Part shown: positions 1 through 11,254 of the stretch, piece after piece
Numbering within the stretch: the stretch's first letter is position 1
How the letters are laid out: the number at the start of each line of letters is the position of its first letter
NCBI RefSeq assembly: GCF_000716715.1
Contig: NZ_JNYJ01000021.1
Span: forward strand, 186,001-250,000
From: Dactylosporangium aurantiacum
GTDB taxonomy: Bacteria; Actinomycetota; Actinomycetes; Mycobacteriales; Micromonosporaceae
Reading direction: 5' to 3'
DNA length: 64,000 bases
Notes under the pieces: generated by a model
Database searches by the model: none
The model's input: only the letters and a program-made list of their open reading frames with translations
What the model was told of the DNA's origin: nothing
Program-made: the position numbers and the translations under genes

Positions 1-708
1 GCGGATCGTGCCGGTGGCGGCGAGGCGGACCAGGACCCAGTCGTTGCCGTCGTCGCGGCGGCGGGCGGTCTCCCAGCCCTCGCCCATGACACGGGCCTGG
101 CCGGGCAGGATGAGGTTGTTGGCGGAGCCGTAGAAGCGGTTGCTGCAGTCCACGACGAGCCCGCCGAGCTCCAGGGCGGCCAGGTCCACGGTCATGCCGT
201 GCAGCAGCGCCGGGTCGGGCTCGACGACGCCGTGCACGCGCAGGCGGGCGACGCCGCCGTCGGGGAAGATGTTGAGCCGCACGTGGGTGACCCGCCGGTG
301 GTCGGTGACCTCGAAGAGGTTGCGGGTGTCGCCGCGCACCGCCGACCTGTCGACCAGGGGGAACCAGCCGGTGAGCGCGGAGGGCGCGGGGTGGCCGGGC
401 ACCGCGCAGCCCTCGACGGAGACGTGCGGCGGGTAGTTGCCGGTGAAGTGGGCGGTGTCGACGACGACGCCGTGCACGGCGCCGGGGGCGCCGAGCCGCA
501 CGACGGCCCAGTCGTGGCCCGGGGTGCGCCGGCGGCGGGTCTCCCAGCCGTCGTAGACCTTGCCTTTGGGGCCGAACGTCCACGTCTCGAACGTGGAGGG
601 CTCGGGGTTGACGAGGTTGTCGCGGGCGGCGAAGAACTCGTCGTTGGCGTCGACGACGCCGCCGCCGAGGACCCTGGACGCCAGGTCCGGCAGTTCCGTG
701 AACGTCAT
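1..708 (-). CDS. alc: Allantoicase (3' part cut by window start)
   Basis: Hydrolyses allantoate to ureidoglycolate and urea, the last purine-ring step encoded in this operon. The visible 236 residues begin [16 protein letters not shown] and show the allantoicase signatures [20 protein letters not shown] and, in the second half, [13 protein letters not shown] followed by [17 protein letters not shown]. These are the paired repeats of the two-domain family. Family members are usually about 330-350 residues, so roughly the last third lies outside the window. The ATG overlaps the allantoinase stop (ATGA), so it is translationally coupled as the last visible gene of the operon. Confidence 0.93.
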   Translation of the reverse strand, partial: MTFTELPDLASRVLGGGVVDANDEFFAARDNLVNPEPSTFETWTFGPKGKVYDGWETRRRRTPGHDWAVVRLGAPGAVHGVVVDTAHFTGNYPPHVSVEGCAVPGHPAPSALTGWFPLVDRSAVRGDTRNLFEVTDHRRVTHVRLNIFPDGGVARLRVHGVVEPDPALLHGMTVDLAALELGGLVVDCSNRFYGSANNLILPGQARVMGEGWETARRRDDGNDWVLVRLAATGTIR

Positions 709-2003
709 CGACCGTCCTCCCGCCGCAGGAACGTCCCGTGTGGAGTGTCGCCGACCGGCACGCCCCGCAGCCACGTGCGGTGCACCACCCCGCGCAGCTC
801 GGTGCCGGCGTAGGGGGTGACGGGGTGCCGGTGGTGCAGCGCGGCCGCCTCGACGACGTAGGACTCGTCGGGGGCGAACGCGACGAGGTCCGCGTCGGCG
901 CCCGGCGTGATGCGGCCTTTGCGGCGCAGGCCGACCAGGTCGGCGGGGCCCCGGGCCATCCACCGCACCACGTCGGCGAGGGTGAAGCCGCGGTCCTGGG
1001 CGGCGCTCCACACGGCGCTGAGCCCCAGCTGCAGGGAGGCGATCCCGCCCCACGCGGCGGCGAAGTCCCCCGTGTCGCGGCGTTTCAGCTGGGGGGTACT
1101 GGGTGAGTGGTCGGACACGACGATCGAGATCGTGCCGTCGGCGAGCCCGGCCCACAACCCGTCCTGGTTGGCCGGGTCACGGATCGGGGGGCAGCACTTG
1201 AACTCGGTGGCGCCGTCGGGCACGGCGAGCGCGTCGAGGGTCAGGTAGTGCGGGCAGGTCTCGGCGGTGACCCGCACCCCGTCGGCGGCGGCGCGGCGCA
1301 GCAGCGGCAGCGCGTCGGCGGCGGACAGGTGCAGCACGTGGACCCGGGCGTCGGCGGCCGCGGCGACGGCCAGGGCGGTGCCGACGGCGCTGACCTCGGC
1401 CTCCGGCGGGCGGGAGGCGAGGAAGTCGGCGTAGGCGCGCGACGGCGTGGCGTCGCGCAGCCGCGCGGGGTCCTCGGCGTGCACGACGAACAGCGCGTCG
1501 ACCGCGGCGAACGCCGCGGCCAGCCCGGCGCGGTCCAGCGGCGGGAACTCCGGGACGCCGGAGTCGACGAGGAAGCTCTTGAAGCCGAAGACCCCGGCGT
1601 CGTGCAGGGCGGGCAGGTCGCCGGCGTTGCCGGGGACGGCGCCGCCCCAGAAGCCGACGTCGACGTAGCACTGGCCGGTCGCGGCGGCCTGCTTCTCCCG
1701 CAGCGCGGCGACGGTGGTCGTCGGCGGCAGCGAGTTGAGCGGCATGTCGACGATGGTGGTGACACCGCCGGCGGCGGCGGCCCTGGTCGCGGTGGCGAAG
1801 CCCTCCCACTCGGTGCGGCCGGGCTCGTTGACGTGCACGTGGGTGTCGACGAGCCCGGGCAGCAGCACGAGGTCGCCGAGGTCCTCGTCGTAGGGGCCGT
1901 CGAAGGCGTCGACGGCGGCGATGCGTCCGTCGTGGACGGTGACGGTCGCCGGGCGGGGGCCGTCGGGGAGGTACACCTGCCGCGAGCGCAGCGTGAACGT
2001 CAC
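705..2003 (-). CDS. allB: Allantoinase
   Basis: Zinc amidohydrolase of 432 residues that opens allantoin to allantoate. Visible motifs are [17 protein letters not shown] (metal-binding HxH), [10 protein letters not shown] (bridging lysine), VVHAEDP and HVLHLS (further metal histidines) and [12 protein letters not shown] (catalytic Asp). These match allantoinase rather than dihydropyrimidinase. The GTG at 2003 is chosen because it begins [12 protein letters not shown], matches the family N-terminus, and overlaps the stop of the upstream gene (GTGA). The downstream end overlaps the allantoicase start, so the three genes are coupled. Confidence 0.94.
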   Translation of the reverse strand: MTFTLRSRQVYLPDGPRPATVTVHDGRIAAVDAFDGPYDEDLGDLVLLPGLVDTHVHVNEPGRTEWEGFATATRAAAAGGVTTIVDMPLNSLPPTTTVAALREKQAAATGQCYVDVGFWGGAVPGNAGDLPALHDAGVFGFKSFLVDSGVPEFPPLDRAGLAAAFAAVDALFVVHAEDPARLRDATPSRAYADFLASRPPEAEVSAVGTALAVAAAADARVHVLHLSAADALPLLRRAAADGVRVTAETCPHYLTLDALAVPDGATEFKCCPPIRDPANQDGLWAGLADGTISIVVSDHSPSTPQLKRRDTGDFAAAWGGIASLQLGLSAVWSAAQDRGFTLADVVRWMARGPADLVGLRRKGRITPGADADLVAFAPDESYVVEAAALHHRHPVTPYAGTELRGVVHRTWLRGVPVGDTPHGTFLRREDGR

Positions 2004-3163
2004 AGCGTCTCCAGTTCCTCGATCGGCCGCCCCACGGACGGCACCGGCAGCGCTCCGCAGTGGACTCCGCGGAGCAGGAAACGGGCGATGGCGCGGGCGG
2101 TGGCGGGCTCGTCGAGGATGCCGCTGTCGCGGCGGGACAGGTAGGCGTCGAGGCGGCGGCGGGCCTCGGGCAGCCCGTCGCGGTAGAAGGTGAAGGTGGC
2201 CGCGTACCGGGTCGGCAGCTGCCCGGGGTGCAGGTCCCAGCCCTGGTAGACGCCGCGTTCCAGGCTGCGGCGCACCAGGCGGGCGTGCAGCCGCCAGGCG
2301 GCGCGCACGGCGGCGGTGTCGCCGACGGGCAGGACGTTGGTGGAGCCGTCGGCGACGTGGACGCCGGTGCCGGCGGCCGCCACCTGCATGACGGACTTGG
2401 CGTGGTCCGCGACCGGGTGGTCGAGGGCCTGGTGGGCGGGGGCGACGCCGAGGGCGGTGCTGTAGTCGTACGTGCCGTAGTGCAGGCCGCTGAGCCGCCC
2501 CTGGGCGGCCACGATCATCTGCGGCAGCGGAGAGCGGCCGTCGGCGCCGAGGACCGCCTGCGGGGTCTCGACCTGCAGCTCGAAGCGCAGCGTCCCCTCG
2601 GCGAGGCCGTGCGCGTGCTCCAGTTGCCGGCACAGCAGCACGGCCGTGTCGACGTGCGCGACCGTCGTGGGTTTGGGCACGGTGACGACGAATCCGGGCG
2701 GCGGCGGGCCCAGCGCGGTCAGGACCAGGTCGAGGGTGCGGGCGGCGCGCAGCACGGTCGCCGGCTCCAGGCCCTTGATCCGCAGCCCGCTGAACGGTGC
2801 GGGACAGGAGCGCAGGGCGGCGCCGGCGGCCAGGGCGTGCGCGTCCTCGACCTCGTCGGGGCGCTGGCCGTACCCGTCCTCGAAGTCGACCCGCAGATCC
2901 TCCACCGGCTCGTCGGCGAGCTTCGCCCGTACCATGTCCACTGTGGACTGATCGAAGTCCGGCGGGCCGTGCTCGTCCAGCGCGGCCAGCGCGGCCGCGC
3001 CCCAGTCGGCGACCGTCGTGGCGCCGAACCGGTCGGCGGGCACGTAGCAGGTGTGCACCGGGCGCCGGGTCACCACCTCGGCGACCTGGCCGGGCAGGGC
3101 GAGCCGGTCCAGGTGCTCGGCGCTGGCCAGCAGCTCTTCGAGGTCGAGGTCGGTGAGGCCCAT
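2000..3163 (-). CDS. DUF6986-type, CitE/HpcH-aldolase-fold protein
   Basis: A 387-residue protein resembling the HpcH/HpaI aldolase and citrate-lyase-beta fold. Key motifs are VDFEDGYG (acidic metal site), [24 protein letters not shown] (metal-binding Glu) and [12 protein letters not shown] (counterpart of the IHPxQ loop of CitE). Its function has not been established as far as I know; related proteins are annotated DUF6986 beside actinobacterial urate genes. The position between the xanthine dehydrogenase Mo-subunit (2 nt away) and allantoinase (overlapping) argues for a job in ureide or glyoxylate metabolism. A glyoxylate-using C-C lyase or synthase is one inference. The ATG at 3163 gives [12 protein letters not shown]. 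Confidence 0.8.
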   Translation of the reverse strand: MGLTDLDLEELLASAEHLDRLALPGQVAEVVTRRPVHTCYVPADRFGATTVADWGAAALAALDEHGPPDFDQSTVDMVRAKLADEPVEDLRVDFEDGYGQRPDEVEDAHALAAGAALRSCPAPFSGLRIKGLEPATVLRAARTLDLVLTALGPPPPGFVVTVPKPTTVAHVDTAVLLCRQLEHAHGLAEGTLRFELQVETPQAVLGADGRSPLPQMIVAAQGRLSGLHYGTYDYSTALGVAPAHQALDHPVADHAKSVMQVAAAGTGVHVADGSTNVLPVGDTAAVRAAWRLHARLVRRSLERGVYQGWDLHPGQLPTRYAATFTFYRDGLPEARRRLDAYLSRRDSGILDEPATARAIARFLLRGVHCGALPVPSVGRPIEELETL

Positions 3164-3165
3164 GG

Positions 3166-5417
<2,252 letters not shown>

Positions 5418-5421
<4 letters not shown>

Positions 5422-6767
5422 CGCCCCTCCCGCAGGGTCCGGGCGGCCTTCGCCAGTGCCGCGGCGACCGCCGTGTCGTCCATCGTGGACAGCGCGCCGT
5501 CCTGGACGACGGCGCGGCCGCCGACGAGCAGCAGCCGCAGCGGGGCGGGCGGGCCGAACACCAGCGCCGCCACCGGATCGTCGATGCCGGCGTGGCCGAG
5601 CCCGTCGAGGCGCCACAGCGCGAGATCGGCGAGCTTGCCCGGCTCCAGGGAGCCCAGCTCGTCGTCGCGGCCGAGGCAGCGGGCCCCGCCGATGGTGCCC
5701 AGCGCCAGGGACTCCCGGGCGGTGAGCGCGGCGGGGCCGCCGCGCAGCCGGGCCAGGTACAGCGCCTGGCGCAGCTCCGCGCCGAGCTGCCCGGCCTCCT
5801 GGGACGCGGCGCCGTCGACGCCGAGCCCGACGGGGACGCGGGCGTCGAGCAGGTCGCGGACGGGGGCGATGCCGGCGCCGAGGCGGCCGTTGGAGCTGGG
5901 GCAGTGCGCCACACCGGTCCCGGTCGCACCGAGCTTGCCGATCGCGTCGGGATCCAGGTGTACCGCGTGCGCCAGCCACACGTCGGGGCCGAGCCAGCCG
6001 AGGGACTCGGCGTACTCGACGGGTGTGCAGCGGTGGACCTCGCGGCAGTACGCCTCCTCCTCGACGGTCTCGGCGAGGTGGGTGTGCAGCCGGACGCCCT
6101 CGGCGCGGGCCAGGTCCGCCGCCTCCCGCATCAGCCGTGGCGTGACGGAGAACGGGCTGCAGGGCGCGACCGCGATGCGCACCATCGCGCCCGGCGACGG
6201 GTCGTGGAACCGGTCGATGGCGTCCTTCGTCGCGGCGAGTGCCGCGTCGGTGTCCTCGACGACGCTGTCCGGCGGCAGGCCGCCGTCCTTGACCGACAGG
6301 TCCATCGACCCGCGGCACGGGTGGAAGCGCAGCCCGACCGCGGCGGCCGCGTCGATCTCCGCGGCGAGGATGTCGCCGCCGTCGCGGGGGAACACGTACT
6401 GGTGGTCGGTGCTCGTCGTGCAGCCGGACAGGGCGAGCTGGGCCAGGCCGGCGGTCGCGGCGGCGTGCACGATACCGGCGTCGATGCGGGCCCAGACCGG
6501 GTACAGCTCGGTGAGCCAGCCGAACAGGATCTCCTGCTGGGCGTAGCCGCGGGTGGCCCACTGGTACAGGTGGTGGTGGGTGTTGACCAGGCCGGGGGTG
6601 GCGAGGCAGCCGGTGCCGTCGACCCGGACCGCGCCGTCGGTCCGGCCCTCGTAGCGGCCGGGTCCGACCGCGACGATCCGGTCGCCCTCGACGACGACGT
6701 GCCCGTCGGCGTACTCGGTGCCGTCACCGTCCACCGTGGACACCGCGCAGTGCTCGACGACGATCAT
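5418..6767 (-). CDS. 8-oxoguanine deaminase-type amidohydrolase
   Basis: Amidohydrolase of 449 residues, most like 8-oxoguanine deaminases that yield urate and ammonia, feeding urate straight into this operon. Seen: NTHHHLYQWATRGY (HxH metal site with the longer HHH seen in that family), HTHLAETVEEE, WLAHAVHLD and GLGVDGAASQE (metal Asp). Its insertion between the small and large xanthine dehydrogenase subunits, with ATGA overlaps on both sides, supports a purine substrate. Guanine deaminase or an S-adenosylhomocysteine-type deaminase are alternatives by fold; motifs and context favour 8-oxoguanine. Confidence 0.85.
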
Positions 6768-7222
6768 GCGCCGGCCGCCAGCTTGACCGCGGCGACGATG
6801 TTCTCGTAGCCGGTGCAGCGGCACAGGTTGCCGGCCAGGGCCTCGCGGATGTCGGGGTCGCTGGGGCTCGGGTTGCGGGCCAGCAGGTCGTGGACCGCGA
6901 CCACGAGCCCGGGGGTGCAGAATCCACACTGGACGGCGCCGGCGGTGAGGAACGCCTGCTGCACCGGGTCCAGCCCGGCGGGGCCCGGCAGGCCCTCGAC
7001 GGTGCGCACGTCGCGGTGCTCGGCCTGGCCGGCGGCGACGAGGCAGGCGCAGACCGGGATGTCGTCCAGGTACACCGTGCAGGAGCCGCATTCGCCCTGC
7101 TCGCAGGCGTTCTTCGCGCCGGGCAGGCCGAGGCGCTCACGCAGGACGTACAGCAGGCTCTCGCCCGGCCACACGTCGTCGGCCTGCCGTGCCTCGCCGT
7201 TGACGGTCAGGTTCACGCGCAT
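6764..7222 (-). CDS. Xanthine dehydrogenase, 2Fe-2S subunit
   Basis: Small electron-transfer subunit of 152 residues. It has a plant-type ferredoxin cluster (CEQGECGSCTVYLDD plus a following cysteine) near residues 40-60. The second 2Fe-2S domain has QCGFCTPGLV and NLCRCTGYENIV, the classic CxxC and CxC pairs. It carries electrons from the Mo site to FAD. The start overlaps the end of the FAD-subunit gene by 10 nt and the stop overlaps the next ATG, so the three genes are translationally coupled. Confidence 0.95.
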   Translation of the reverse strand: MRVNLTVNGEARQADDVWPGESLLYVLRERLGLPGAKNACEQGECGSCTVYLDDIPVCACLVAAGQAEHRDVRTVEGLPGPAGLDPVQQAFLTAGAVQCGFCTPGLVVAVHDLLARNPSPSDPDIREALAGNLCRCTGYENIVAAVKLAAGA

Positions 7223-8064
7223 CGGTGCTCCTCCCAGGCCCAGCGCAGGGTGCGGCCGCCGAGGACGGCCAGGGCGTGCCGGCGGTACGCGGCGCTGCCG
7301 CGTACGTCGTCGATCGGGCGGGCGGCGGCGCCGACCAGCTCGCCGAACCGCCGCACCAGCGGGTCCGGCAGCGGGGCGCGGTCGTCCCAGGGCAGCTCGG
7401 CGGCGAAGGACTCGGCGTCGGCGGCGCGCAGCGGGGTCGGCCCGGCCGAGCCGATCCCGGTGCCGACGCTGCGCCGGGCCGGGTCCAGGGCCAGCGCGAA
7501 CGAGCAGACCGCGATGACCATCGCGTTGCGGGTGCCGACCTTCGCGAACTGCTGCGGCCCGGCCGCGGCCGGGACGAGGAACGCGCCGATCAGCTCGTCG
7601 GGGGCCAGGACGCTGCGTTTGGGGCCCTGGAAGAAGTCGGTGACGGCGACGGTCCGCACGCCGCGCACCGACTCGACCTCGACCTGCGCGCCGGTCGCCA
7701 GCAGCGGCGGGTGGGCGTCGCCGGCGGGCGAGGCGGAGCCGAGGTTGCCGCCGACGGTGCCGCGGTTGCGGATCTGGGGCGAGCCGACGGTCCTGGCCGC
7801 CATCGCCAGGCCCGGCAGGCGCCCGCCGAGCTCGTCGATGATCCGCCGGTACGTGACGCCGGCGCCGACGCGCAGCCGGTCGCCGTCGGCGGCCCAGTCC
7901 GACAGCGGCGCCACGCGGGTCAGGTCGAGCAGCGCCGGCGGGCGGCGGCGGCCGAAGTTGAGCTCGACCATGACGTCGGTGCCGCCGGCGATGGGCACGG
8001 CGTCGGGGTGCTCGGCCTTCGCGGCCAGGGCCTCGTCCCAGGTGGACGGTCTCAGAAACTCCAC
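7213..8064 (-). CDS. Xanthine dehydrogenase, FAD-binding subunit
   Basis: FAD subunit of 283 residues with the PCMH-type fold. Visible are the pyrophosphate-binding loops AIAGGTDVMVELN-like (PIAGGTDVMVELNFG) near residue 25 and IRNRGTVGGNLGSASPAGD near residue 100. A CO-dehydrogenase flavoprotein C-terminal domain begins around FAKVGTRNAMVIA. It passes electrons from the 2Fe-2S clusters to NAD or another acceptor. The start ATG at 8064 lies inside the 3' end of the urate oxidase gene (13 nt overlap). Confidence 0.94.
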   Translation of the reverse strand: MEFLRPSTWDEALAAKAEHPDAVPIAGGTDVMVELNFGRRRPPALLDLTRVAPLSDWAADGDRLRVGAGVTYRRIIDELGGRLPGLAMAARTVGSPQIRNRGTVGGNLGSASPAGDAHPPLLATGAQVEVESVRGVRTVAVTDFFQGPKRSVLAPDELIGAFLVPAAAGPQQFAKVGTRNAMVIAVCSFALALDPARRSVGTGIGSAGPTPLRAADAESFAAELPWDDRAPLPDPLVRRFGELVGAAARPIDDVRGSAAYRRHALAVLGGRTLRWAWEEHRCA

Positions 8065-8909
8065 ACGACCTCCTCGGCGACGTCGTCGTCGCGCCGGACG
8101 GTGCCTTCGATCAGCCCGTAGGGCCGGTCGGCGGCGTAGTAGACCTCGTTGGGGTTGTCGAGCCCGAACGGCGCCAGGTCCACCAGGAAGTGGTGCCGGT
8201 TGGGCAGCGAGAGCTTCACCTCCACGACCCCGGGGCAGGCGGCGAGGACCGCGGCGCCCATGGCGTACAGGGTCTGCTGCAGGGCCAGGCTGTACGTGCC
8301 GGCGAACGCGTCCAGCAGCGCGGCGCGGGCGGTGGCGTAGTCGTCCCGGACCGCGCCGTCGTGCCGCCAGGTCGCGTTCACGCTGGTGGCGAGGATCCGG
8401 TCACGGGTCTCCGGCAGGGTCGTGTACGCGTCCTTGACGAAACCGTGGAACTCCGAGTCGGTCGTCTTGAGCAGCACCAGGCCGGTGATCCCGGAGACGA
8501 CCTGGGTCCGCGCCGCGTCGTGGTGGACGGTCGCGGTGCGGACCTCGCCGCCGTCGCGGCGGAACGTGTGCGCGCCGTCGACCGGCTGCCACGGGTACTG
8601 CTCCACGGTGACCCGCGCGCCGTGGATGCTCGGCTGCGACCCGACGAAGTGCCGGGCGAGCCGGGTCGCGAATGACTCGATGTCGTCGATGCCGTGCTCC
8701 CGGGCGAACGCGTAGACCGTGTTCTTCTGCGTGTCCGTCGGCAGGACCGCCGAGTTGTCGCCGGTCAGGTGGCTGGCGGCCAGGTCGCCGCGCAGCGCGA
8801 CGCTCACGTTGAGGTCGGTGAGCCCGTCGCCGCCGGGCCCGCGGGTGACGCGCACGATGCGGGTCTCGGCCTTGCCGTACTGGTTGTGCCCGAGCGCGAA
8901 GGTCGGCAC
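8052..8909 (-). CDS. Urate oxidase (cofactor-independent uricase)
   Basis: Oxidises urate to 5-hydroxyisourate. The 285-residue protein has the tandem T-fold signatures GDNSAVLPTDTQKNTVYA (catalytic Thr/Lys region), SLPNRHHFLVDL (the histidine-containing uricase motif) and NEVYYAADRPYGLIEGTV. Length is normal. There is no C-terminal peroxisomal tripeptide, as expected in bacteria. It lies 3 nt downstream of the UraH gene, so the enzymes for the three consecutive steps urate, HIU, OHCU to allantoin are adjacent. Confidence 0.96.
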   Translation of the reverse strand: MPTFALGHNQYGKAETRIVRVTRGPGGDGLTDLNVSVALRGDLAASHLTGDNSAVLPTDTQKNTVYAFAREHGIDDIESFATRLARHFVGSQPSIHGARVTVEQYPWQPVDGAHTFRRDGGEVRTATVHHDAARTQVVSGITGLVLLKTTDSEFHGFVKDAYTTLPETRDRILATSVNATWRHDGAVRDDYATARAALLDAFAGTYSLALQQTLYAMGAAVLAACPGVVEVKLSLPNRHHFLVDLAPFGLDNPNEVYYAADRPYGLIEGTVRRDDDVAEEVVWSF

Positions 8910-8912
8910 GTA

Positions 8913-9203
8913 TCAACTCCCCCGGTAGGTCGAGTACCCGAACGGGCTCAGCAGCAGCGGCACGTGGTGGTGCCGGTCGTCGGCGACCACGAAGACGACG
9001 GTGACCTCGGGGAAGAAGTCGGAGGCGAACTCCGTCCCGAGCACGAGACGGTGGCGGCCGGCCGGCAAGGTTGTTTCCAGCCGCCACCGTCCGTCGTCGT
9101 CGGTGACCCCCTCGTGCGTCCCCGTCGGGGTTTCCAGGCGGACCGGTACGCCGGCGACCGCCAACCCCTTCGACGTGTCCAGGACATGCGTGGAGAAGCT
9201 CAT
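8913..9203 (-). CDS. uraH: 5-hydroxyisourate hydrolase
   Basis: Transthyretin-like protein of 96 residues that hydrolyses 5-hydroxyisourate to OHCU. Diagnostic sequence: STHVLDTSKGLAVAGVPVRL at the N-terminus (catalytic His) and HHHVPLLLSPFGYSTYRGS at the C-terminus. The YRGS tail separates this enzyme from true transthyretin. It is slightly shorter than many homologues, but all conserved blocks are present. The ATG overlaps the UraD stop (ATGA). Confidence 0.95.
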   Translation of the reverse strand: MSFSTHVLDTSKGLAVAGVPVRLETPTGTHEGVTDDDGRWRLETTLPAGRHRLVLGTEFASDFFPEVTVVFVVADDRHHHVPLLLSPFGYSTYRGS

Positions 9204-9700
9204 GCCGTCAACGCCGCCGCGTCTGACATGAGCCGCTCGAGACGCAGCTCCACGATCTTGCGAAGCTCGCCCCGGACGACCTGGCGCTCGGTCTCCTCGT
9301 CGTTGCCGAGCCGGCCACGGGCGTCGGCGAGGATCTCGTCGGCGGACTTGCCGCTGGCGAAGATGAGGAACAGGTGGCCGAAGCGTTCCTCGTAGGCGCG
9401 GTTGACCTCGGCGAACTCCGCCTCGGCGCCCTGGACGCCGGACTGCTCCCGGCGTGACCAGGCGGCCTCGGCAGTGTCACCGGCCGGGCGCTCGCCGATG
9501 CGCGGGTGCGCGGCGAGGACCGTGGCCAGATCGGGCCACGTCAGGTCGTCGAACGCGGCGACGCCGGCGACCACGACGTCGGCGGATGTGGGATATGGGC
9601 GGTGGTCGGCCACCCGGGCGGCCCAGCCGGGCGACGCGCAGCAGGCCAGCAGGGCCTCCTTCGCCGCGGCGGGCGGCAGACCGTTGAACCGGTCGAGCAT
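9200..9700 (-). CDS. uraD: OHCU decarboxylase
   Basis: 2-oxo-4-hydroxy-4-carboxy-5-ureidoimidazoline decarboxylase, 166 residues, giving (S)-allantoin. Conserved blocks are FNGLPPAAAKEALLACC, AHPRIGERPAG (active-site His) and NRAYEERFGHLFLIFASGKS. It is the promoter-proximal gene of the purine operon. On the minus strand the ATG is preceded by a GAGGGGGG-type ribosome-binding site about 3 nt away and by a perfect inverted repeat (9716-9740). Confidence 0.95.
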   Translation of the reverse strand: MLDRFNGLPPAAAKEALLACCASPGWAARVADHRPYPTSADVVVAGVAAFDDLTWPDLATVLAAHPRIGERPAGDTAEAAWSRREQSGVQGAEAEFAEVNRAYEERFGHLFLIFASGKSADEILADARGRLGNDEETERQVVRGELRKIVELRLERLMSDAAALTA

Positions 9701-9715
9701 GGCCCCCCTCTCACT

Positions 9716-9740
9716 ATCCCCGGCACCCTACTCCGGGGAT
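9716..9740. promoter_or_regulatory. Inverted repeat upstream of the purine operon
   Basis: Perfect 8-bp arms ATCCCCGG and CCGGGGAT separated by 9 nt, 16 nt upstream of the uraD start. The flanking stretch 9740-9800 is distinctly AT-richer than its surroundings and probably holds the divergent promoters of the purine operon and the AAA+ gene. The repeat could be an operator or a 5'-UTR hairpin; which regulator would bind is not evident. Confidence 0.5.
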
Positions 9741-9885
9741 GTTTCATGTCTAGATCTTGTCGCTTATCTTGCTTTTTATCCACGTTTTCTCGTTTGATCA
9801 CGGCGACCGCGTGGCGCCTGCGTCGCGGGGTTGTCGCGGGGCTTCGTCCGCTGCCGCGTGGGCGGGTGCGTGGCAGACTCGAAGG

Positions 9886-11178
9886 ATGCAGCTACGCCCG
9901 GAGATCGAGCTCATCGAGGTGTCGGGTCGCTCGCTGCGCATCATCGACGCGCACCTGATCACCGCCGACGGTCCGGCCCGCCCGATCGGTCACGACCTGC
10001 CCGACCGCGGGGTCGAGCTGACGGCCGGGCCTTCCGGGTACACGGCGCGCTGGTCACGCGGCTCGGTCAGCCTGCCGGGCATCGCACGCGCATTCGTCGG
10101 CGGCGCCGCGGGCGGGGCACTGTTCCGCCTGCTGGGCCTGCCCGGTGCCGTCCTCGGCGCGGTGATCGCGGTCGGCCTGGCCCGCACCGCCCGGGAGCGG
10201 CCCGCGGCCGCCGTGCCCGACCCGACCGTCTCCGTCGTCGAGGACGGGCCTGATCTGGTGCTGCACTCCGCCGACCTGCCCGCGCTCGTCTTCGCGGTGA
10301 TGGAGCTGACCGGCGCCACCGACCCGGTGACCGTGAGCCCCGCCGCCGCGGCGGCCGAGCTGCCGGACGGCGGTTCGGAGAGCGTCCGGCTCGACGACGT
10401 GGGCGGCCTGGAGGACGTGGTAGCGCAGTTCCGCGACGTGGCCGTGTCGTTCCGCCACCCGGAGGTCATGGCCCGCTGGGGCGCCACCCGGCCGCAGGGC
10501 ATCCTGCTCTACGGCCCGCCCGGCACCGGCAAGACCATGCTGGCCCGCGCCCTCGCCAACGAGATCGGCGGCGAGCTGCGCGAGATCCGCACCCCGGAGA
10601 TCCTCGACAAGTGGGTCGGCAACTCCGAGAAGAACATCCAGCGGATCTTCGCCGACGCCCGGCGGCTGCGCCATCCGACGGTCCTGCTCTTCGACGAGTT
10701 CGACTCGATCATCAGCTACACCGGTGCCGCGTTCGACGCCGCCGGCCAGATGATCAACGCGGTGGCGGGCATCTTCAAGCAGGAGATGAACACCCTCATC
10801 GAGCACAACCCCAACGTCATCGTCGTGGCCACCACCAACTTCCCCGACCGCGTCGACGCGTCGCTGATCCGGTCGGGCCGCTTCGACCTGAAGCTGTCGG
10901 TGCCGCCGCCCGGCCCGCAGGCCCGCGCCGACATCCTCACCAAGCTGCTGCGGCGCCTCATCTCCCGGCACGAGGTGGGCGGGTTCCGGCTGTTCGCCGA
11001 CGACGTGGACGTGACCGCCCTGGCGGCCGCGTCGACCGGGATGACCGGCGCGGACTTCAAGGAGGCGCTGCGGCGGGCCCAGCTGGACAAGGCGATGCAC
11101 GAGGCCCGGCACGGCACGCCGCCGTCACCGATCACGCAGGCCGACCTGCTCGCCGCGATCCGCGCCGTGCGGGTCTGA
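9886..11178 (+). CDS. AAA+ ATPase with unassigned N-terminal domain
   Basis: A 430-residue single-module AAA+ protein. Residues 1-160 form an unassigned region with a Gly/Ala-rich hydrophobic stretch at about 64-100, possibly one membrane segment or hairpin. The ATPase module has Walker A GPPGTGKT (210-217), a pore-loop-like KWVGNSEKN (242-250), Walker B LLFDEF (267-272) and a second region of homology VVATTNFPDRVDASLIRSGRF with arginine fingers. It resembles FtsH/Cdc48-type remodelers but has no protease domain. The ATG at 9886 has GAAGG immediately before it; an in-frame upstream extension to 9757 is possible but looks non-coding. It is divergent from the purine operon. Confidence 0.85.
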   Translation: MQLRPEIELIEVSGRSLRIIDAHLITADGPARPIGHDLPDRGVELTAGPSGYTARWSRGSVSLPGIARAFVGGAAGGALFRLLGLPGAVLGAVIAVGLARTARERPAAAVPDPTVSVVEDGPDLVLHSADLPALVFAVMELTGATDPVTVSPAAAAAELPDGGSESVRLDDVGGLEDVVAQFRDVAVSFRHPEVMARWGATRPQGILLYGPPGTGKTMLARALANEIGGELREIRTPEILDKWVGNSEKNIQRIFADARRLRHPTVLLFDEFDSIISYTGAAFDAAGQMINAVAGIFKQEMNTLIEHNPNVIVVATTNFPDRVDASLIRSGRFDLKLSVPPPGPQARADILTKLLRRLISRHEVGGFRLFADDVDVTALAAASTGMTGADFKEALRRAQLDKAMHEARHGTPPSPITQADLLAAIRAVRV

Positions 11179-11254
11179 CCGGCGTTTCGCTTCGCCTGTC
11201 CGCCGGTTTCACGTCGGGTTCGGTTTCTCCGTCGGGTCGGCTGCTGTGTGCGGC

